Positions 61,917-64,000 of a stretch of DNA of 64,000 bases are shown in pieces. Under the pieces are notes generated by a model. The model was not told the DNA's origin. It was given only the letters and a program-made list of their open reading frames with translations, and did no database searches. Positions within the stretch are counted from its first letter, which is position 1. The number at the start of each line of letters is the position of its first letter. The DNA is from Thermoleophilia bacterium (GTDB taxonomy: Bacteria > Actinomycetota > Thermoleophilia > Gaiellales > Gaiellaceae), in assembly GCA_020845695.1 (NCBI GenBank), contig JADLFG010000079.1, forward strand, positions 62,001 through 126,000. Reading direction: 5' to 3'. The position numbers and the translations under genes are program-made.

Positions 61917-63661
61917 CAGCCCCCGCTTCCCCGCAGCGCTGCGGTCGCCGCCTCGTCGATGGTCAGCGTCTCCGGGTCGATCGCGACACCGTAGGTGCCG
62001 CGAGCGGCGGCGACGCTGACGTAGCCGCCGATCACGTCGTCGAGCACCGCGGCGGCGTCGCGCTCGTGCGGATCCCCGACCCCGCCGCCGCCGCCCGACA
62101 CCTTGCCGAGGATCTCGCCCGGCGCGATGAAGTGCATACGGTGCGTCTTGAGCTGCGTCCGTTCGCCGTTCGCGATCACGTACATCTCGGACAGCGGCCC
62201 GTCCGCGCCACCGGCCGCGCCGGGTGGGTGCGTGGTGTCGCCGTCGGAGGAGCCGGTGGCGACCGACGCCTCGCTGCCGACGTTCTCGACCTCCCACTCC
62301 ATGCCCGAGCCGCCGCGCCAGCGACCGGCGCCCGCCATGTCGGTGGCGAACTGGAACTTCACGTGCCGCCACGGGAAGCGGATCTCGACCTCCTCGATGC
62401 TGCCGCGCAGGATCGAGCCGAGACCGGAGAAGCCGGCCGCACCCTCGAAGCCGTCGTGGCCGCTGACCGCGCCGGCGCCCCCGTCGGCGTCGGTCGTCGT
62501 CTGGACGTAGCGCTCGCCCGTGCGCGGATCGGTGCCCGAGATGTAGTGGCCCCGGCGCCGCCCCCAGGCGGCAATCGCGCGGTCGGGGTCGGCCTGCGAG
62601 AGCGCGGCAACCGTCGCTTCGAGCACCTGCGTGCCGACGTTGACCGGCGAGCCGCCGACAGTCGCCGGGTACTGCGCGTTGCAGACGGTGCCGGGCGGCG
62701 CGATCACGTCGACGCACGCCATCGAGCCCTCGTTGTGGAACTCGGTCAACGCCGGATCGAAGAACAGGAAGCTGCCCGCGACCGCGCGGCTGTACGTGGA
62801 GGCGTAGACGCAGTTGACGAAGCCCTTGCGCTGCGCGTCGCTGCGCGAGAAGTCGAGCGTGAGCTGGTCGCCCTGGACGGTCGCCTCGCAGCGGACCCAG
62901 ACCTGCTCGTCGAGCACGGTACCGTCGTCGTCGGTCGCCGACTCGCCGTAGTACGTTCCGTCCGGAAGCGCCGCGATCTGCTCGCGCACGACGCGCTCGG
63001 TGCGCTCGAGCATCTCGTCGACGCAGTCGAGCACGACGTCCCGGCCGTACTTCTCGACGATCGCGAGCAGCCGCGTCTCGCAGATGTTCAGACCCGCGAT
63101 CAGGGCCGCGTTGTCGATCCGCACGCCCTCGGGGAAGCGCACGTTGGCCCAGCAGAGCTCGAGCACGTCGGTGCGCTCGACGCCGCGGTCGACGATCCTC
63201 GTCGGCGGGATGATGAGCCCCTCAGCGTGGATGTCGTAGCCGTTCGGGAAGTAGCCGCCGGGGAACGAGCCGCCCGTGTCCATCTGGTGGCCGCGCGTGA
63301 GCGCCACGAACAGCAGCTCGCCGTCGTGGAAGATCGGCTTGATGAAGCCCCAGTCGGGCAGGTGGTTGCAGTGGCCGCTGTACGGGTCGTTCGTGAGGAT
63401 CACGTCGCCCGGGTGCAGGTCGTCGCCGAACTTCTCGAGCACCGTCCGAACTGCGAACTTCTGCGACAGGAACATCGAGGTGGGGCCCTCGGGAACGGCG
63501 ATCGTCCGCGAGCGCGCGTCCCAGATGCCCGCCGCCATGTCGTGCATCTGCGCCAGCAGGTAGCTCTGCGCGGTGCGATCGACGACGTGGCGCATCTCGC
63601 GCGCCGTGCTCTGGAACGCGTGCCAGACCGTCGACAGCGTGACCGCGTCGATCCGCCTCAC
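61916..63661 (-). CDS. hyuB: hydantoinase/oxoprolinase family protein, subunit B
   Basis: 581 residues. MHDMAAGIWDARSRTIAVPEG, ILTNDPYSGHCNHLPDWGFIKPIF and GGSFPGGYFPNGYDIHAEGLIIPP are the HyuB signatures; the C-terminal GGGGGVGDPHERD is present. With subunit A it hydrolyses ring amides (hydantoin, 5-oxoproline, N-methylhydantoin) or carboxylates acetone in related enzymes, with ATP. GTG 63661 overlaps the subunit A stop. Confidence 0.9.
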   Translation of the reverse strand: MRRIDAVTLSTVWHAFQSTAREMRHVVDRTAQSYLLAQMHDMAAGIWDARSRTIAVPEGPTSMFLSQKFAVRTVLEKFGDDLHPGDVILTNDPYSGHCNHLPDWGFIKPIFHDGELLFVALTRGHQMDTGGSFPGGYFPNGYDIHAEGLIIPPTRIVDRGVERTDVLELCWANVRFPEGVRIDNAALIAGLNICETRLLAIVEKYGRDVVLDCVDEMLERTERVVREQIAALPDGTYYGESATDDDGTVLDEQVWVRCEATVQGDQLTLDFSRSDAQRKGFVNCVYASTYSRAVAGSFLFFDPALTEFHNEGSMACVDVIAPPGTVCNAQYPATVGGSPVNVGTQVLEATVAALSQADPDRAIAAWGRRRGHYISGTDPRTGERYVQTTTDADGGAGAVSGHDGFEGAAGFSGLGSILRGSIEEVEIRFPWRHVKFQFATDMAGAGRWRGGSGMEWEVENVGSEASVATGSSDGDTTHPPGAAGGADGPLSEMYVIANGERTQLKTHRMHFIAPGEILGKVSGGGGGVGDPHERDAAAVLDDVIGGYVSVAAARGTYGVAIDPETLTIDEAATAALRGSGG

Positions 63662-64000
63662 GACCGATCACCCCGCTCGGCACCGGCGGCGACCAGAGGC
63701 TCGCCCGCGCGCGTGTTGCGCAGCACGTAGCCACCCGTCCGGTCGGCGGTGCAGGTGAAGCCGGGCGGGACGACCATCGTCGTCCCGGCCTCCTCGACGA
63801 TCGCGGGCCCGGCGAACGCGGTTGCGGCGGGGAGTCTCGCGCCGTCGTAGACATCGGCATGCACGCGGTCGCCGTCAAACCAGCACGCGCGCGTGCCCTT
63901 CAGCGCATCGCCCCCTCCGGCACGCCCGACCGCGGCCAGCGCGCGATCGCGCGGCGCGGTCGCCCGCAGCGAGAGCGTGAGCAACTCGACCCCCTTCCAC
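63658..64000 (-). CDS. hyuA: hydantoinase/oxoprolinase subunit A, C-terminal end, cut by right edge
   Basis: Reading frame open at the right edge; 114 residues visible, ending FAGPAIVEEAGTTMVVPPGFTCTADRTGGYVL, the normal C-terminal region of HyuA/N-methylhydantoinase A. The ATP-binding part lies outside the window. Confidence 0.8.
   Translation of the reverse strand, partial: WKGVELLTLSLRATAPRDRALAAVGRAGGGDALKGTRACWFDGDRVHADVYDGARLPAATAFAGPAIVEEAGTTMVVPPGFTCTADRTGGYVLRNTRAGEPLVAAGAERGDRS

Overview
The window is very GC-rich, densely packed and typical of a free-living high-GC actinobacterium. I infer Actinomycetota, possibly a Thermoleophilia/Gaiellales-type soil lineage, from three things: the GC level, many genes that begin about 6-11 nt after a TANNNT box with no Shine-Dalgarno (leaderless starts), and a gene set centred on amines, acyl-CoA and amino acids. 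No rRNA, tRNA, CRISPR array or transposase was recognised, so the taxonomic guess is weak.

Layout. 1-13.4 kb: an M20 deacylase cut by the left edge, a thioesterase, an ADP-forming acyl-CoA synthetase followed by an enoyl-CoA hydratase, an arginine-deiminase-family hydrolase, a trimethylamine-dehydrogenase-like flavoprotein coupled to an unusual SDR, a secreted cysteine-repeat protein, a second enoyl-CoA hydratase and a class III aminotransferase. 13.4-18.2 kb: the giant NAD-glutamate dehydrogenase. 18.3-22.7 kb: FAD amine oxidase, cupin and amidase in one operon, with a divergent M24 hydrolase. 22.7-26.4 kb: an accessory island with a dispersed repeat, a small membrane protein, a candidate short transcript ending in a strong terminator, and an operon of a 50-residue protein, a HEPN-type protein, a frameshifted protein of unknown function and a NYN ribonuclease. 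This island is the best candidate here for an undescribed RNA-targeting system.

26.5-40.3 kb: a polyamine-type block with an arginine-deiminase-family protein, an HDAC/acetylpolyamine-deacetylase-like enzyme, a TetR regulator, a complete PotABCD-type transporter ending in a tiny lipoprotein gene, an operon of C45 hydrolase, 2-hydroxyacid dehydrogenase and amino-acid oxidase, and a second PotBCD-type transporter without its own ATPase. 40.4-50.6 kb: SDR and acyl-CoA dehydrogenase, a TPP enzyme with a PPOX-type flavoprotein, a sarcosine-oxidase-like enzyme with a U32-like barrel protein, and two exported proteins (CapA-like and DUF3160-like). 50.5-56.9 kb: an MFS exporter, a FadR-type GntR regulator and a NitT/TauT-type transporter split over two convergent units, with three copies of one operator-like motif. 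57-64 kb: one long leftward operon for hydantoinase A/B (A cut by the right edge), two E1 alpha/beta pairs of 2-oxoacid dehydrogenase type, a free-standing lipoyl protein and a free-standing E2 catalytic domain.

Functionally most of the window imports and dismantles nitrogen-containing organic compounds (amines, polyamines, amides, perhaps hydantoins), passing nitrogen to glutamate through aminotransferase and glutamate dehydrogenase and carbon to acyl-CoA and 2-oxoacid enzymes. All substrate assignments are inferences from family and neighbourhood.
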